A DNA stretch of 64,000 bases, from contig NW_003314360.1 in the NCBI RefSeq assembly GCF_000143415.4, positions 585,682-649,681 on the forward strand. The letters are read 5' to 3'. The translations under genes and the position numbers were made by a program. Below, piece after piece: positions 1 through 12,300 of the stretch; the first letter of the stretch is position 1; each line of letters begins with the position of its first letter. Origin of the DNA: Selaginella moellendorffii. Its lineage: Eukaryota > Streptophyta > Lycopodiopsida > Selaginellales > Selaginellaceae. Below the pieces are notes generated by a model that saw only the letters and a list, made by a program, of their open reading frames with translations, did no database searches and had not been told where the DNA came from.

Positions 1-128
1 ATGAGCCGACGCTTCCGCCCAGAGTGATTGCCCAAGAAAAAGATGGCATCTGGTCGGAAGCCAGTCCAATGAGCATTACCTGCCAACCACAGTCAGAAAA
101 GTGTTCACAAACCAGTGAATATTACCTG

Positions 129-880
129 TCAGCAGAACAGTAGGAAAACTGCCATGCCATCCACATCGTTAATATATTTTTTCAAAGTGTAGCACCTGCT
201 GTCGTGAGCATGCTTTTCCATGCAGATTGTCACCTCCATGTCTACACCAGTGCATGGTCTCTCAAGCTTTGCAGTCTCAAAGTACATGCCGGGAACTTTG
301 AAAGTGTCGTTGCATAACAGCACCTTGTTCTTTTGGTAAAGGAACTGCCTCACAAACTCTGCTGGCACCTTCCCATCTAGTTCCTGAGCAGCCAGCTTCT
401 CAAACCCCAGATCGATCTTTGAGTGATCACCTTGTCCTTTGCTGATAAGCATGTCTTGGCAGGAGTCCAAGTCAGTCATAAAATGGTGATAGAGCACTCT
501 GTGTACAGCAGGTTAAGCCTTATCCAGCATTCTTTGCGGCCTGAGAAGAAGTCCTCAATGTTCTTGAGTACCAATTGGCTTTTATTCGTCAACCAGGCTA
601 AACCATATTCCACCAACTGAAGCCTTGATGTTGATGAGAGTCGAAGAAGATCCAAAAATTTCGTTGTAAAGTATCACCTTCTGCGATCTCTCTCGAGAAA
701 ATGCCGCACATCAGTCCAAACGGTCCTGTCCATGTAGACCCCGCCTTTTGGTGAGCTGATAACACTGATGCCTGCTCCGAGAGAATCCGTAGTGCAAATT
801 CTGTCGAAGAACTCCACAAAAAAGCCTGTTGCCTCCTCCATGGGTAGCTTTCTTGCAACAAAGTACTCTATCGCAGTCAC
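129..880 (-). pseudogene. Decayed unknown protein-coding remnant
   Basis: I do not recognise the family. On the minus strand one block begins near 880 (MTAIEYFVARKLP...) and meets a TGA at 674-676. The same frame then stays open to about 480 (readable stretches such as LVEYGLAWLTNKSQ). A second block in another frame runs from 497 to 129 and contains DLDSCQDMLISKGQGDHSK and a cysteine-containing end (CMEKHAHDSRCYTLKK). The continuity across one stop and one frameshift suggests a single gene body that has decayed. A CAG/GTAATATT junction near 129-137 and another near 75 look like minus-strand splice borders, so more exons may lie to the left of the window. No signal peptide or membrane segment stands out. 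It could instead be an unusual transposon-borne gene. Confidence 0.35.
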
Positions 881-1159
881 AAAAACCCTGTACCTCCCTC
901 TGTAGAGCCTGTTGAGCCTTGGGAAATCAATGGAGTCTACACTTGTAGTTGTAAGTTGACGTTTGCACTATGAGATCTGAGTATGTTGTGATCTTGCTCT
1001 CATGCTGTTGGATTGTTGGTATGTCATAGTGTGCCATTTGTGCTCACTTGCTGGCATAATAGCCATGATTTTGGTTTTTTGTTCTAAACCTTTCTTTTGT
1101 TTTGCGGATGTATATTGTTCCCTCTGGGTAGGTCTTTAACTGGTTTCTTGCTATGGCAT
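881..1159. other. No recognised feature
   Basis: Moderately AT-rich sequence between the decayed gene and the first LTR-family fragment. I see no coding pattern, repeat or RNA gene. Confidence 0.5.
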
Positions 1160-1393
1160 AAGGTTATGGTGTTTCAAAATGTCATCCTAAAGTCCCAGAT
1201 TGTGGAAAGGAAGAGGAGTAGTCCAATTATGTGGTGACCAATGATGCAGTCACACAAGAAGGAAGTCCTAGAGGTCATTGGGATATAATGGTCAGGCCTA
1301 TTGGCCTTAACCCAGTGGCAGTGTTGGTGAACATGACCGTAGGCAAAAAAGGATTTGGTGGGGATTGAAAAAGGGATATTGGGAAAGGCTATT

Positions 1394-3250
1394 TGTAAGC
1401 GACTAAATTTTCCATTCTACTTTAGTCACTTAACCACACCTCCGACCACTTGGAGGAGTCTCATTCACAACCTCCATAAGCTTAACTCAGGACTTGGGGC
1501 TTGCTAGCCCCGAGAATGGCATCCATGCCACTCAACCTTAGCACTTGGTCCAAGTGCTCCACGTGTCTGATCCCATGATCAACACCCCAAGGTACCACTG
1601 ACATATCGGCCCGTTACGCTAAGGCCATGCCCATTTACCTTGGTCACACTGGTGGTCCAACACCACCTACATTCCAATCCCGTCTCTCAAAGACTGGGTC
1701 ATCCATCCATGAGTGGTCATCCCAGATCCACTCCATAACATCCTTAGGATGCCTACAGACATGGGGAATAGCCTTCCCCAATATCTCTGTTCCGGTCCCC
1801 ACCAAGTCCCTTTCTGTCCTTGGCTGTGTTCGCCAACACTGCCACTGGATCGAGGCCCACCGGCCCGACCATTAAGTCCCACTATCCTCTAGGACTTCCT
1901 CACTGTGTGACTGTGTCCTTGGTCACCACACCGGAGGGCTACCCCTCTTCCTTTCCACAGTCTGGGACTTTGGGACACCATTTCGGAACACCGTGGCCTT
2001 ACGCAAGCCTCATGGGTACTCTCCCCGCCTTTCGTCTTTAGGTGCTCTAGCCATGGGCTTAGAGCGAGGTTCCGTTGAGCCACACCAGGTATCCAAGTAG
2101 GTAGTGCCACCCACACTTGGACTGGGAGCATCGGCCAGTCGATCTTCCGGGGGAACTAGAGCCGGCTCTTGAACACTTCACCAAGCTACCCCGCTTGTCG
2201 GTCCGTGTTCACTCTAGTCTTGGACTTCCCAGTGGGCAGCTCATCACCCAACACTGGGTCCGGCCTTCCTGGGCCAAACTGGCCTTTCCTGGCCAAACTG
2301 GCTCCACTGCAGTCCTCCCCCTACTATACTTTTGGAGCTCACCAAACCCCCCAGGGTCTGGGAGACGAACGCTTTGGGCTTTCACCCTCTCAGGCTCCGG
2401 ACTCGGACTCGGACTCGGACTCGAACTCAGACTCGGACTCGGACTCGGACTCGGACTCGGACTCGGACTCGGGCTCGGGCTCGGTCTCGGCCTCGGCCTC
2501 GGTCTCGGTCTCGGTCCCGATCTCGGTCTCGGTCTCGGTCTCGATCTCGGTCCCGGTCTTGGTTTCGACTTCGGACTCCATCTCGGACTCCATCTCGGAC
2601 TCCATCTCGGACTCCATCTCGGACTCCATCTCGGACTCCATCTCGGGTCCATCTCGGGTCCATCTCGGACTCCATCTCGGACTCCATTTCGGGTCCATCT
2701 CGGGTCCACCTCGGACTCCATCTCGGACTCCATCTCGGGTCCATCTCGGACTCCATCTCGGACTCCATTTCGGGTCCATCTCGGGTCCACCTCGGACTCC
2801 ATCTTGGACTCCATCTCGGGTCCATCTCGGACTCCACTTCGGACTCCAACTCGGGTCCATCTCGGGTCCACCTCGGACTCCACTTCGGACTCCTTCTCGG
2901 ACTCCATCTCGGACTCCACTTCGGACTCCAACTCGGGTCCATCTCGGACTCCACTTCGGACTCCAACTCGGGTCCATCTCGGACTCCACTTCGGACTCCA
3001 ACTCGAGTCCATCTCGGACTCTCCCACGTGTCATGTGTTGGCCCTTTTGGGTCCCTTTTTGGAGCCTCGCCTTTTGCTCGCTTCGTGCTCGTTCCTCGAG
3101 CACTTCGTTGGGAGTTCCACTCCCGCTCTTGACTTTTCAAGTCGGAGCTTTTGGTCCAAACGTGTTACGCTCGTTTGGCTCTCGCTTCGGCCACTACCAT
3201 GTGGCGCCCTTCCGGCTCCACTTTGGGGCCTAGGGATTTTGTGTCTCACA
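1394..3250 (-). mobile_element. Solo LTR A (1857 bp) with TSD CTATT
   Basis: On the minus strand the LTR begins TGTGAGACAC (at 3250) and ends GCTTACA (at 1394), so it has the expected TG...CA ends. The five bases before it (1389-1393) and after it (3251-3255) are both CTATT, a perfect 5-bp target-site duplication. No internal region, primer site or coding sequence accompanies it, so it is a solo LTR left by LTR-LTR recombination. The long open frames that cross it encode only Ser-Asp, Arg-Trp-Ser-Pro or Leu-Gly repeats. They are by-products of the hexamer array, not genes. Confidence 0.9.
2398..3017. repeat. GGACTC-type hexamer/dodecamer array inside solo LTR A
   Basis: The array starts as near-perfect GGACTC units (2398-2475). 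It passes through GGTCTC variants and becomes 12-bp and 18-bp higher-order units of the type GGACTCCATCTC, mixed with GGGTCCATCTC. The same array type occurs at 7118-7548, 8830-9115, 14398-14678, 23513-23715 and 58262-58548, always inside LTR sequence. Length differs between copies and this accounts for most of the LTR size variation. Confidence 0.9.
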
Positions 3251-3570
3251 CTATTCCCCATGTTTGCAAGTATCGTAAGGATGCTAAGGAGTGGATTTGG
3301 GATGATCACTCATGGATGGATGGCTTAGAGAGATGAGACTGTGATATAGATGGTGTTGGACCACTAATGTAATAAAGGTGAATGGGCATGGCCTTGGTGT
3401 AGTGGGTTGATATGTTGGTGGTACCTTTAGGTGTTGGTTATGGGATCGGACAAGTGAAGCACTTGGACCAAGTGCAAAGGTTAAATGGCATAGATGCCAT
3501 TCTCGGGGCTAAAAAATGCTCAAGGCTAGAATAGAAGTTATGGAGGTTGAGAGTGAGATTGTTGTGAATG

Positions 3571-4099
3571 TGACTTTGGGTATCGAAAGTTACTTGTCGG
3601 CTAGTCCTTACAGACACTCTTACCTTACTGCCACGATGGCAGGAAGTCGGTATTGCTAGACCTTTTATTAACCCCTCTTGTTCAAGTGTTAGTAAACTGG
3701 ACTTTGCATCTGTACTTGGCCGGATGAGCATAAGGACAGAATTCCTAAGTGTCTATTTAGCCAAACATACTTGGTCTGGCTTTTTAGTTCTCTTTTGCTC
3801 TGTCTTGCACTGGCTTGACAAGAACCCTCGCGTATTGAAATTAGTCCCTCAATATCGCTGGATGATAGCTTACCGTGTTTGCCAAACACCCTCGCTATCA
3901 TGTCCTTTGTGTTAGTCTCATTTCGGTCCCAAATACTATTTATAGAAAGTGTCCAGATTTGCTCATTTGGCATATCTACAGAATGTAGAGATCAGCTTGA
4001 ACACAATGGTGTTCGTCCCATGTCCAAATTCGCAATCTAGGGACATTCCATATTTAGTAAATTTCAAATTTGTCCCAGAGACTAACTCTTGATACTAAG
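3571..4099. other. Unassigned sequence between LTR relics
   Basis: I see no recognisable gene. The short open frames here lack family motifs. The stretch lies between the truncated LTR ending near 3570 and the LTR-like sequence that starts near 4100. It may be unrelated host DNA or a diverged internal region of an element. Confidence 0.4.
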
Positions 4100-6092
4100 G
4101 GAGGCTTGGGGTGAAAGCCCAAAGTGGGTGTTCCTTAAGGGGGGGGGGGGGTATAGGGGGTTCTAAATGTATAGTAGGGATAGTGGGTAGGTCGGGCATA
4201 GCCGACCAACCTGAGGCATAGTCTAGCTCCCGCTTGCGTGCCTATCTTTGTTCTGCGTCCGGCTTGGGTCTAAGCCCAAGTTCCATTCCATGCTAGCTGG
4301 TGGAGTATCCATGTCCTCACATTAGACCACCGGTATACCGAAATAGTGCCAGACTCCGTTTGGCTCCGTTTTGCATGCTGGTCCTAGAATTAGGATGCTG
4401 GTTACTCTAGGACTGTTCCAAGTTGCTCCGGGCTCCTGTCCCTTCGCTCCTTGGGTTATATGCTTGGGAGTTGCTTCGTGGTTTGGTTTCACTCCTTGGT
4501 TCCATGCTTGGGAGTTTGGCACCGTTCCTTCATTCAGTGGCCTAAGGCCCTGAACCTCGGGTTCCACACCACGTTCCTTTGGACATGTGGCATGTGACAT
4601 GTGGCATCTGTCACATGGCACAAAGAAGGTTTAGGTTCCACTTCATGGTGTTATCCTATGGTAAATCACCATAGGATAAAGGGTCAAAACCACGTGCGCT
4701 ATAGAGATTCTTCTATGTATTCAAAATTGTGGTTAAATGATTAAAGTAGAATGGAAAAATTAGTCACTTACAATTTGGTTTAGGAGCTGTTCCTTAATTC
4801 GACTCTTATTAGTGGTCAAGTATATCACCACATATTTTGACATTGGAAGGTCCCAGAGATGGATCTATCCTTGAGGAGTAACATGTTGAAAGGGCATGAC
4901 TCTCCACCTTAATTTCATAAGTGAATATATTGGTGGATAAAAAGGGGTTAATTTGGGAACGACTTTATGATCTTGGGAATAGTATAAGATTTTCTTTAGA
5001 GAGTTGAGGATGTGATCCAGATGAGCATTTGACTTAGTAAATTGACTAATATAATTGTGGTAAACAACTATAATTAGGATCACGGGAAATATATAGACTT
5101 TAAAACAATAAAAGAGTCACAAGATTATCCTTGGTGAGGCTGGTGCATATGAATTTGAAACCAGAATTAATGACCATGGGAAGTGAAATATGGATGAGAA
5201 TACGAGTCTTTGAAATAGTAATTGGGGCTACCTTTTATAAATGCTAGAACAAACTTAAAGAGTTGGGGTAGGATAAATTCTCATCATATGGACAAATAGT
5301 ACTAAGGGGCAAAGGTAGCCCATAGGGAATGGAAAATAATCATGTGTCAAAGTAATATTTGCAAAGGTAGTCCTTGTGAGTAAGACATGAATATAATAAA
5401 ATGTATTTTAGTGAATTGACACCTAAAAAATGGCCAAGAGGCTAAGACCTTACGGGTTGTTAAATTAGTAAAGTCTAAAAAGTTGGATAACTTAAGTGGA
5501 ATCAAGGAATGGCCCTCAAGGATTGATGAAAGCATTTAGACTAAGGTGTGTTATACCCTACAAAGGATGGGGAGGATCATAAGATCTAAGTATAAGAATA
5601 GTGGATATCTCATTAATGGCAAAATGTGCTATATTAAAATTGTGAGAAAGGTGTTCTTAGAAGAAAACAACTTTGATGCAGAGTTATATATGAATAGTAT
5701 GGTGTAATGCTAATTGATAGTTGCCATAAGAAATGACTACTTTGGTCTTGGCAAAGACTTAGACACAAATGGGAAGTGTTGTAAAGGTAGATTTGTAGAG
5801 CTGATGGTGTGGAAACACCAAACATGCTAAGGTGTGATGCCTTGAGATCAAGTTAGTGGGTTCATGAGAACTTTTTGCCAAAGGAATCCCAATGGAAATG
5901 GGAATGGTATAGCATAAAATAGAAGGCATATGGTTAGAGTGTGGTGACCCAAATAATGATGGAGGTGTGAAAGCATTAGCAATGAGTGTGGGGATGCCTC
6001 TGGAGTCATGGTCAACAAGTTAAAAGTCTAGAAAATTTAATATGTATTGGCAAATTTGTTAAGGTGTCAAGGTTAAATCATTAGGTGATTTT

Positions 6093-9000
6093 TGTAAGTG
6101 ACTAATTTTTCCATTCTACTTTAGTCACTTAACCACATCTCCGACCACTTAGAAGAGTCTCTTTCACAACCTTCGAAAGTCCAATTCGGGACTTGGGGCT
6201 TGATAGCCCCGAGAATGGCATCCATGCCACTCAACCTTAGCATTTGGTCCAAGTGCTCCACGTGTCTGATCCCATGACCGACACCCCAAGGTACCACTGA
6301 CATATCGGCCCGTTACGCTAAGGCTATGCCCATTCACCTTGGTCACACCGGTAGTCTAACACCACCTACATCACAGTCCCATCTCTCAAAAACTGAGCCA
6401 TCCGTCCATGAGTGATCATCCTAGATCCACTCCTTCGCATCCTTAGGATGCTCACAGACATGGGGAATAGCCTTCCCCAATATCTCTTTTCCAGTCCCCA
6501 CCAAGTCCCTTTCTGTCCGTGGCCGTGTTCGCCAACACTGCCATTGGATCAAGGCCCACAGGCCCGACCACTCAGTCCAACTGTCCTCTGGGACTTCCTC
6601 ACTGTGTGATTGTGTCCTTGGTCACCACACCAGAGGGCTACTCCTCTTCCTTTCCACAATCTGGGACTTTGGGGCAATATTTCGGAACACCGTGGCCCTA
6701 CGCGGGCCTCGTGGGTACTCTTCTCACCTTCTGCCCTTGGGTGCTCTAGCCATGGGCTTAGAGCGAGGCTCCGTTGAGCCATGCCTGGTATCCAAGTAGG
6801 TAGTGCCACCCACACTTGGACTGGGAGCATCGACCATTCGATCTCCTAGGGGAACTAGAGCCGGCTCTTGAACACTTCACCTGTGAGACACAAAATCCCT
6901 AGGCCCCAAAGTGGAGCCGGAAGGGTGCCACGTGGTAGTGGCCGAAGGGAAAGCCAAACGAGTGTAGCACGTTTGGGCCAAAAGCTCCGACTTGAAAGGT
7001 CGAGAGCAGGAGTGGAACTCCTAACGAAGTGCTCGAGGAATGAGCACGAAGCGAGCAATAAGCGAGGCTCCAAAAAGGGACCCAAAAGGACCAACACATG
7101 ACACGTGGAAGTGTCCGAAGTGGAGTCCGAGATGGACCCGAGATGGAGTCCGAGATGGACTCGAGATGGAGTCCGAGATGGACCCGAGATGGATTCCGAG
7201 ATGGAGTCCGAGATGGAGTTCGAGATGGAGTCCGAGATGGAGTCCGAGATGGAGTCCGAGATGGAGTCCGAGATGGACCCGAGATGGAGTCTGAGATGGA
7301 GTCCGAGATGGAGTCCGAGATGGACCCGAGATGGAGTCTGAGATCGAGTTCGAGATGGACCCGAGATGGAGTCCGAGATGGAGTCCGAGATGGACCCGAG
7401 ATGGAGTCCGATATGGAGTCCGAGATGGACTCGAGACCGAGACCGAGGCCGAGGCCGAGACTGAGACCGAGTCCGAGTCCGAAACCGGAAACCGGGACCG
7501 GGACCGAGTCCGAGTCTGAGTTCGAGCCCGAGTCCGAGTCCGAATATTAATACAGGCGGTTGGGTGAAAGCCCAAAGCGATCGTCCCCCAGGGGGGGGGG
7601 GGGGGCTGTAGGGGGTTCCAAAAGTATAGTAGGGAGAGTATGGGGGTTGGAGCCCAGTGGAGCCAGTTTGGCCAGGAAAGGCCAGTTTGGCCCAGGAAGG
7701 CCAGACCCAGTGTTGGGTGATGAGCTGACCACTGGGAAGTCCAAGACTAGAGTGAACACGGACCGACAAGCGGGGTAGCTTGGTGAAGTGTTTAAGAGCC
7801 GGCTCTAGTTCCCCCGGGAGATTGACTGGCCGATGCTCCCAGTCCAAGTGTGGGTGGCACTACCTACTTGGATACCAGGCGTGGCTCAACGGAACCTCGC
7901 TCTAAGCCCATGGCTAGAGCACCCAAGGGCGGAAGGCGGGGAGAGTACCCAGGTGGCTCGCGTAAGGCCACGGTATTCCGAAATGTTGTCCCAAAGGCCC
8001 AGACTGTGGAAAGGAAGAGGAGCAGTCCTCTGGGGCAGTGACCAAGGACGCAGTCGTGTGGTGAGGAAGTCCCAGAGGACCGTGGGACTTAGTGGTCGGG
8101 CCTGTGGGCCTCGATCCAGTGGCAGTGTTGGCAAACACGGCCAAGGGCAGAAAGGGACTTAATGGGGACTGACAAAGGGATATTGGGGAAGGCTATTCCC
8201 CTTGTCGGTGGGCATCCTAAGGATGCTAAGGAGTGGATTTGAGATGACCACTCACGGATGGTTTGCCTAGTCTTGGAGAGCCAAGACTGTGATGCAAGTG
8301 GTATTGGACTACCAGTGTGGCAAAGGTGATTGGGCATGGCCTTAGCGTAACAAGCTGCCATGTCGGTGGTACTTTTGAGTGTCGGTCATGGGATCGGACA
8401 CGTGGAGCACTTGGACCAAGTGCAAATGTTGAGTGGCATGGATGCCATTCTCGGGGCTAGCAAGTCCCAAGTCCTGAATTGGACTTATGGAGGTTGTGAA
8501 TGAGACTCCTCCAAGTGGTCGGAGGTGTGGTTAAGTGACTAAAGTAGAATGGAAAAATTTAGTCACTTACATCACCAAGCTACCCTGCTTGTCGGTCCGT
8601 ATTCACTGTAGTCTTGGACTTCCCAGTGGTCAGCTCATCACCCAACACTGGGTATGGCGTTCCTGGGCCCAACTGGCCTTTCCTGGGCTAAACTGGCCTT
8701 TCCTGGCCCAACTGGCTCCACTGGGCTCCAACCCCCACACTCTCCCTACTATACTTTTGGAACCCCCTACAGCCCCCCCCTCTGGGGGACGATCGCTTTG
8801 GGCTTTCACCCAACTGCCTGTATTAGTATTCGGACTCGGACTCGGGCTCGAACTCGGACTCGGACTCGGACTCGGTCTCGGTCCCGGTTTCGGACTTGGA
8901 CTCGGTCTCGGTCTCGGCCTCGGTCTTGGTCTCGATCTTGGTTCCATCTCGGACTCCATCTTAGACTACATCTCGGACTCTGTCTCGGGTCCATCTCGGA

Positions 9001-9317
9001 TTCCATCTCGGACTCCATCTTGGGTCCATCTCGGACTCCACTTCGGGTCCATCTCATACTCCATCTCAGACTCCATCTTGGACTCCACTTCGGGTCCATC
9101 TCGGACTCCATCTCAGGTCCCTTTTTGGAGCCTTGCTTATTGGTTGCCTCGTGCTCACTCCTTGAGCACTTTGTTGGGAGTTCCACTCCCGCTCTCGACC
9201 TTCCAAGTTAGAGCTTTTAGTCCAAACGTGTTACGCTCGTTTGGCTTTCACTTCGGCCACTACCACGTGGCACCCTTTCCGGCTCCACTTTGGGACCTAG
9301 GGATTTTGTTTCTCACA
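6093..9317 (-). repeat. 3' LTR of element M, split by solo LTR B
   Basis: The parts 6093-6881 and 8572-9317 join to one LTR that aligns end to end with 13348-14877. On the minus strand it starts TGTGAGAAAC at 9317 and ends CACTTACA at 6093. A purine-rich tract GGGTGGTGGAG (about 9319-9329, minus strand) lies just upstream of its start, as expected for a polypurine tract. Confidence 0.88.
6882..8571 (+). mobile_element. Solo LTR B (1690 bp) with TSD TCACC
   Basis: This is a plus-oriented LTR with TGTGAGACAC at its start (6882) and CACTTACA at its end (8571). The flanks TCACC (6877-6881) and TCACC (8572-8576) are a perfect 5-bp duplication of a site that is single in the intact LTR at about 14133. 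Its hexamer array (7118-7548) is in the GAGTCC/GAGATGGAGTCC form. Because it is inverted relative to the LTR it hit, 6093-8571 looks like a large palindrome at first sight. Confidence 0.92.
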
Positions 9318-12300
9318 ACTCCACCACCCATAGACGAAGTTCGATGTCCTCATCGAACGGTAAACCCTTTCATAAAGTAACACCCACATGTGTTACCATT
9401 TCCATCGTTGGCACCTAGCCAATATTTGTGTATGGTTTGACACCAAAGGCTCACCATGCCTTGTCCATCCTCTAAGGAGCATAGTCTCTCCAACTTAGAG
9501 ACTCATTCGACTATTTATGATGGTTCTCTCCTTCTATTGGTTCAGTTTTCGCTAAACCTATTAGAGACACCTTCTCTAACTCGATTCTCACTACTCATTC
9601 TCAAGTAGTCTCAGTGTCCATTGACATAACCTTTGCACTTTGGAACTTTTAATTTTGACTTCTCAGAGTCAATTTCCTAGGTGTCTCCGACACCTTACGT
9701 TGCACATGGTGCAACTCCACTTCCCCATCCTAGGAAGTTCTTTACTTGAGGACACCTTCATCCTCTTTTCGATATCGTGCCACCTTTGGCACTAAGTTCC
9801 AGTTATTATAATTTGTGCTAGGGCTGCCCGCAGCCCTATTATTTGGCTACCTTACTGCTCCCCCCCTTGGAGCTTCCACTTTCGCCAAATCGGAGCAGTT
9901 GAGAATCCATCCTTGGGAAAACATTGCCTTTCCCACAATCCGTCAACACCCAACACATTAGTGTTCTCGGCCTGACTTTGCCATTTGGATTCTTTCCCCT
10001 GATTCCCATGGCTCTTTCTTAGCCACTAGTCTTTTGCTCTTATCCTTGATTGTTGCACCCAGCAACATAGGATCGCTACCTCCATTTTCGAGGTATCCTT
10101 TCTGTTCCATAGCAAAGACTCTCCTTTGCCAAGTCCGGAGGGTGTTCACCCCTAGCACGTTTCTTTAGCATTTTCTGCTGTGGGCTCTATCCATGGCCCA
10201 ACTCTGTGACCCTCCCATGGGTCTCTTATAGAGACTACTTTCCTCGGACTCACTATGTCATTGTATTGACATATCTCATTTCCCTAAGGTGTCCTTCTCA
10301 CTTGGTCACCTTGACCAAGCCACACCATCATCAATAGTTCCAATCAACACTTTGAACTTGGAACTTTATCCCTTAACCTCACAAGGACCTTGTCCTTGTT
10401 TTGGCCATAAGATCACATAGTGATCTAACCTTGGCATCTTAACAGGTTTGCCAATAGATACTAAGTCTTCTAGACCTTCAAGTTGTTGACCATGACCCCG
10501 GGGGCATCCCCCACACTTGGCGGTGCACCCAAGCTAGCCCTTCCGGCCAAGGGTCCATAGCAACTGAGACTGGGTGTCCCCATCTCATTCACCCCGTCCT
10601 TGGTGCCACTCGCACCAAGTGTTCAAGTTAGATATGCCGAGCCACACTAAGCAATCTAACCGTGCATCACGACTCCGGGGCATCCCCCACTTGGCGGTGT
10701 GCCCAAGCCAGTCTCCTTACCGAGAGTCCATGACCACCGAAAAATGAGTGTCCTCATATTTCAAACCATCACCGTGCCCTAGTGAGTTGGGACTTGAACC
10801 CAAGCACTAGAGGGTCGGGACACGAACCCAACCTCCATATATGCATCTACAAACGGCATCACACAAGATGCCTGGCGTAATTTATATTTAAAGCGCGCTA
10901 TAAATCACAACTTAGGAACCTAGTTCCTCCGCACTGCCAAGTCCTCTCAGTTGACAAGTTTGTGATCATGCATGGACTCCTCCATGCTTGGCCCCATGGG
11001 CCACCCCTTTGCCTTCAACTAGGGTATCTGTTCCCCCGACTTGCCAATCTCACTTAGCAAGTTATCCGGCCACCATAACATAGTTCATGCATAAGCGTGA
11101 AAGTCCTCAATCATTGACTTTCATTCAAAGCCCTCTCTTTGAACACTCGGGAACTACTTCCCCAACCATGATAGCCTCGCCTCATGGCAAGCTTCAAGAC
11201 CACGCTTCTGCTGCGCCACTTTGATTTCGCGTGTTCTATGAACCATTTACACTTGGCTTTCTAGGTATCTAGTTACTCGGAACTGTCTTTGGGAACCTTT
11301 CGAAGGAACTCTGTCCCTTTAGCTTGCTAAGGCCTCTCCTTTCGCAAGCTTTCCAATTGCCATATAGTCTAACATGGATAATTCCACATTTTAGACTTTT
11401 CATAGCATCGCGGTTGTTAATAACAACATCCTCGAGCACCCTTTTGATTTTCCACTCCCAATTTGCATAACCACCATTGGTTATGCCCTTCGATTTCTAT
11501 GGTTCAGTTCCATCCCAATACTACTTGCCCTTTGGCCTCATGTGTTTCCTTTGGTTATTCTCCTCCAGACTAGGAGGATAGCTTTGCACATTCTACCATG
11601 CCTTAGCAAGTATTCATAGGGATGAACCTACTTAATAGCTTAGGGAGTGGTTCCTCAATTTGGGCATGCTCACCTTATAATCCCACACACCGGGATTACC
11701 TTTGCTACTTATAGGCTTCCATATGCCCATCACTAACCTTGCCAAAATCCCATTTTTGGCTTTGTCCAAATCGGGTAGACGGATTCCTCCTGTCTCCACA
11801 ACCTTGGACGTTTGGATAACACCTCCTATCTATCATTTGTTAGGGACTTTATCCCTTGGGCCTTATCTATTGCCCTCGCGACACTAAACACCACCTCTTG
11901 GTGTTCTAGAGTGTTTAGGTGTCCCAATGATGGCTTCTTTGGCAATGAGCATTCCCTTTACAACACTAACCTACTATTTCACAGCATAAGCAATTTATCC
12001 TTCATAAGGGTATATCTAACTTTTTTATCCCAATAAGAATTGTTAGGTAGTTGCCTTCTACTAGTTTAACGAATTATTTTACACTTTTTGCTTAGTTGCC
12101 TCATAGTTGTCAAGTCCTACAACTCATTGCTGGTGCTTCCACACTTCCATCATTATCTGGGTCACCACACTCTAACCACATGCTTTCTAGATTAGGCTAT
12201 GCCATTCCCATTTCCATTGGGATTCCTTTGGACGGGGTTCTCATGAACCCGCCAACTTGACCTCAAGGCAGCACGCCTTGGCACCTTCGGTGTTTCTACA

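Larger units (their letters stand above)
1160..3570 (+). mobile_element. Old LTR fragment split by a younger solo LTR
   Basis: The segments 1160-1393 and 3256-3570 together match one plus-oriented LTR of the hexamer-array family. The match covers the stretch from the 'cccagattgtgg' box to the 'gccattctcggggct' box and can be lined up with 7980-8500. Both LTR termini are missing, so it is a truncated relic. It is interrupted at 1394-3250 by another LTR of the same family in the opposite orientation. Confidence 0.75.

Noticed and set aside
2398-3017. CRISPR-like array
   Set aside because: No spacers of unique sequence, unit size of 6-18 bp, eukaryotic context and LTR location.
2117-3328. Long open frames up to 403 codons encoding Ser-Asp, Arg-Trp-Ser-Pro and Leu-Gly repeats
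   Set aside because: They arise from the GGACTC/GAGTCC arrays, are open in several frames on both strands at once, and lie inside LTRs. The same holds at 6855-7847, 8535-9380 and 14385-14895.
6093-8571. Apparent transposon with roughly 0.8-kb terminal inverted repeats
   Set aside because: The palindrome is explained by a solo LTR (6882-8571) inserted in opposite orientation into another LTR, with TSD TCACC.
10760-10850. tRNA gene or tRNA-derived SINE
   Set aside because: Two 'gggttc..gtccc'-like B-box resemblances occur on the minus strand, but no A box, cloverleaf or acceptor stem can be formed by eye.
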